NCBI GenBank assembly: GCA_043809745.1
Contig: JBDROU010000067.1
Location: 10,080 to 74,079, forward strand
Source: JBDROU01 sp043809745 [NCBI: bacterium]
GTDB taxonomy: Bacteria; Elusimicrobiota; JBDRMW01
Reading direction: 5' to 3'
DNA length: 64,000 bases
Shown: positions 63,852 through 64,000 of the stretch, piece after piece
Numbering within the stretch: the stretch's first letter is position 1
Layout of the letters: every line of letters starts with the position of its first letter
Position numbers and translations under genes: made by a program
The notes under the pieces: model-generated
Seen by the model: the letters and a program-made list of their open reading frames with translations, nothing else
What the model was told of the DNA's origin: nothing
The model's database searches: none

Positions 63852-64000
63852 CCTTTTGGATTTACACGGTAATGTATCATAAAGTGTGTAATTTTTCTTT
63901 TTTGCTTCTTCTCTGAAAATTGTCAAGTCCTGGAAGAGGACGTTACAGATGTTGTTAAATCAAATATCGTAGTAGTCGTGTTGTGAAAATTGTGGGTAAC

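Noticed and set aside
63929-63934. TTGACA on the minus strand upstream of secA
   Set aside because: No -10-like hexamer occurs at 15-19 nt (only A-rich sequence), and a better promoter lies closer to secA.
1-64000. CRISPR arrays, tRNA or rRNA genes, insertion sequences, prophage or defence genes
   Set aside because: I found no spaced direct repeats, no tRNA-like cloverleaf, no ribosomal RNA sequence and no transposase, integrase or nuclease-type frame.

Overview
This AT-rich 64 kb window comes from a diderm, LPS-making, type IV-piliated bacterium. All but one of the genes I support lie on the minus strand; the exception is rpmB at 29.9 kb. The lineage is inferred, not proven. The combination of secA, lnt-prfB, lysS-lolC-lolD, tamB-bamA-skp-lpxD-lpxC-fabZ-lpxA-lpxI-lpxB and a pilMNOPQ / pilB-pilT-pilC-pilA-pilD set, with zinc-type L28 and low GC, reminds me of Omnitrophota (former OP3) or a related candidate phylum. 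There are no rRNA or tRNA genes, CRISPR arrays, prophages or transposases.

Layout, read in the direction of transcription (right to left). From 63.8 to 50.8 kb: secA; lnt and prfB (with a classical RF2 frameshift); an orphan receiver protein; lysS; lolC and lolD (lipoprotein export); a 126-bp near-palindromic element; a class IV aminotransferase; clpC. From 50.7 to 30.2 kb: an envelope-assembly block of tamB, a GT39-like membrane protein, bamA, skp, lpxD, lpxC, fabZ, lpxA, lpxI, a Gfo/Idh/MocA oxidoreductase (GnnA candidate), lpxB, an MsbA-like exporter, thiS, thiG and a PorV-like barrel protein. From 29.8 to 20.4 kb: recG, coaD, pta, pilB, pilT, pilC, pilA and pilD. A HAMP-only membrane protein with its own promoter and terminator sits at 19.6-20.2 kb. 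From 19.4 to 14.8 kb: pilM, pilN, pilO, pilP and pilQ. From 14.8 to 0.3 kb: a surface-polysaccharide locus with a TPR membrane protein, O-antigen polymerase/ligase with TPRs, GT2 and flippase, AsnB-type amidotransferase, two GT4 enzymes, a UDP-sugar dehydrogenase, a GT39-like protein, a WecA/TagO-type sugar-phosphate transferase and an FAD oxidoreductase. A partial gene with its own strong promoter runs off the left edge.

Together the genes describe envelope construction: protein export (SecA), lipoprotein maturation and sorting (Lnt, LolCD), outer-membrane protein insertion (Skp, BamA, TamB), lipid A synthesis and flipping, pili, and a lipid-linked glycan pathway.

Many start codons were reassigned by Shine-Dalgarno position (pilP, pilT, coaD, Gfo/Idh, lpxI, lpxC, skp, ilvE). 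Points worth a second look: a GT2/flippase junction where the flippase has no canonical start and is joined to the GT2 frame through an A6 run; a long hairpin element between lolD and ilvE; secA and bamA promoters whose predicted transcription starts fall at or within 2 nt of the ATG; a promoter-terminator-promoter sandwich ahead of pilM that could make a ~60-nt RNA; and a terminator hairpin after pilA that contains the longest possible pilD start. No intergenic gap exceeds about 210 bp. I did not find a clearly new multi-gene system.
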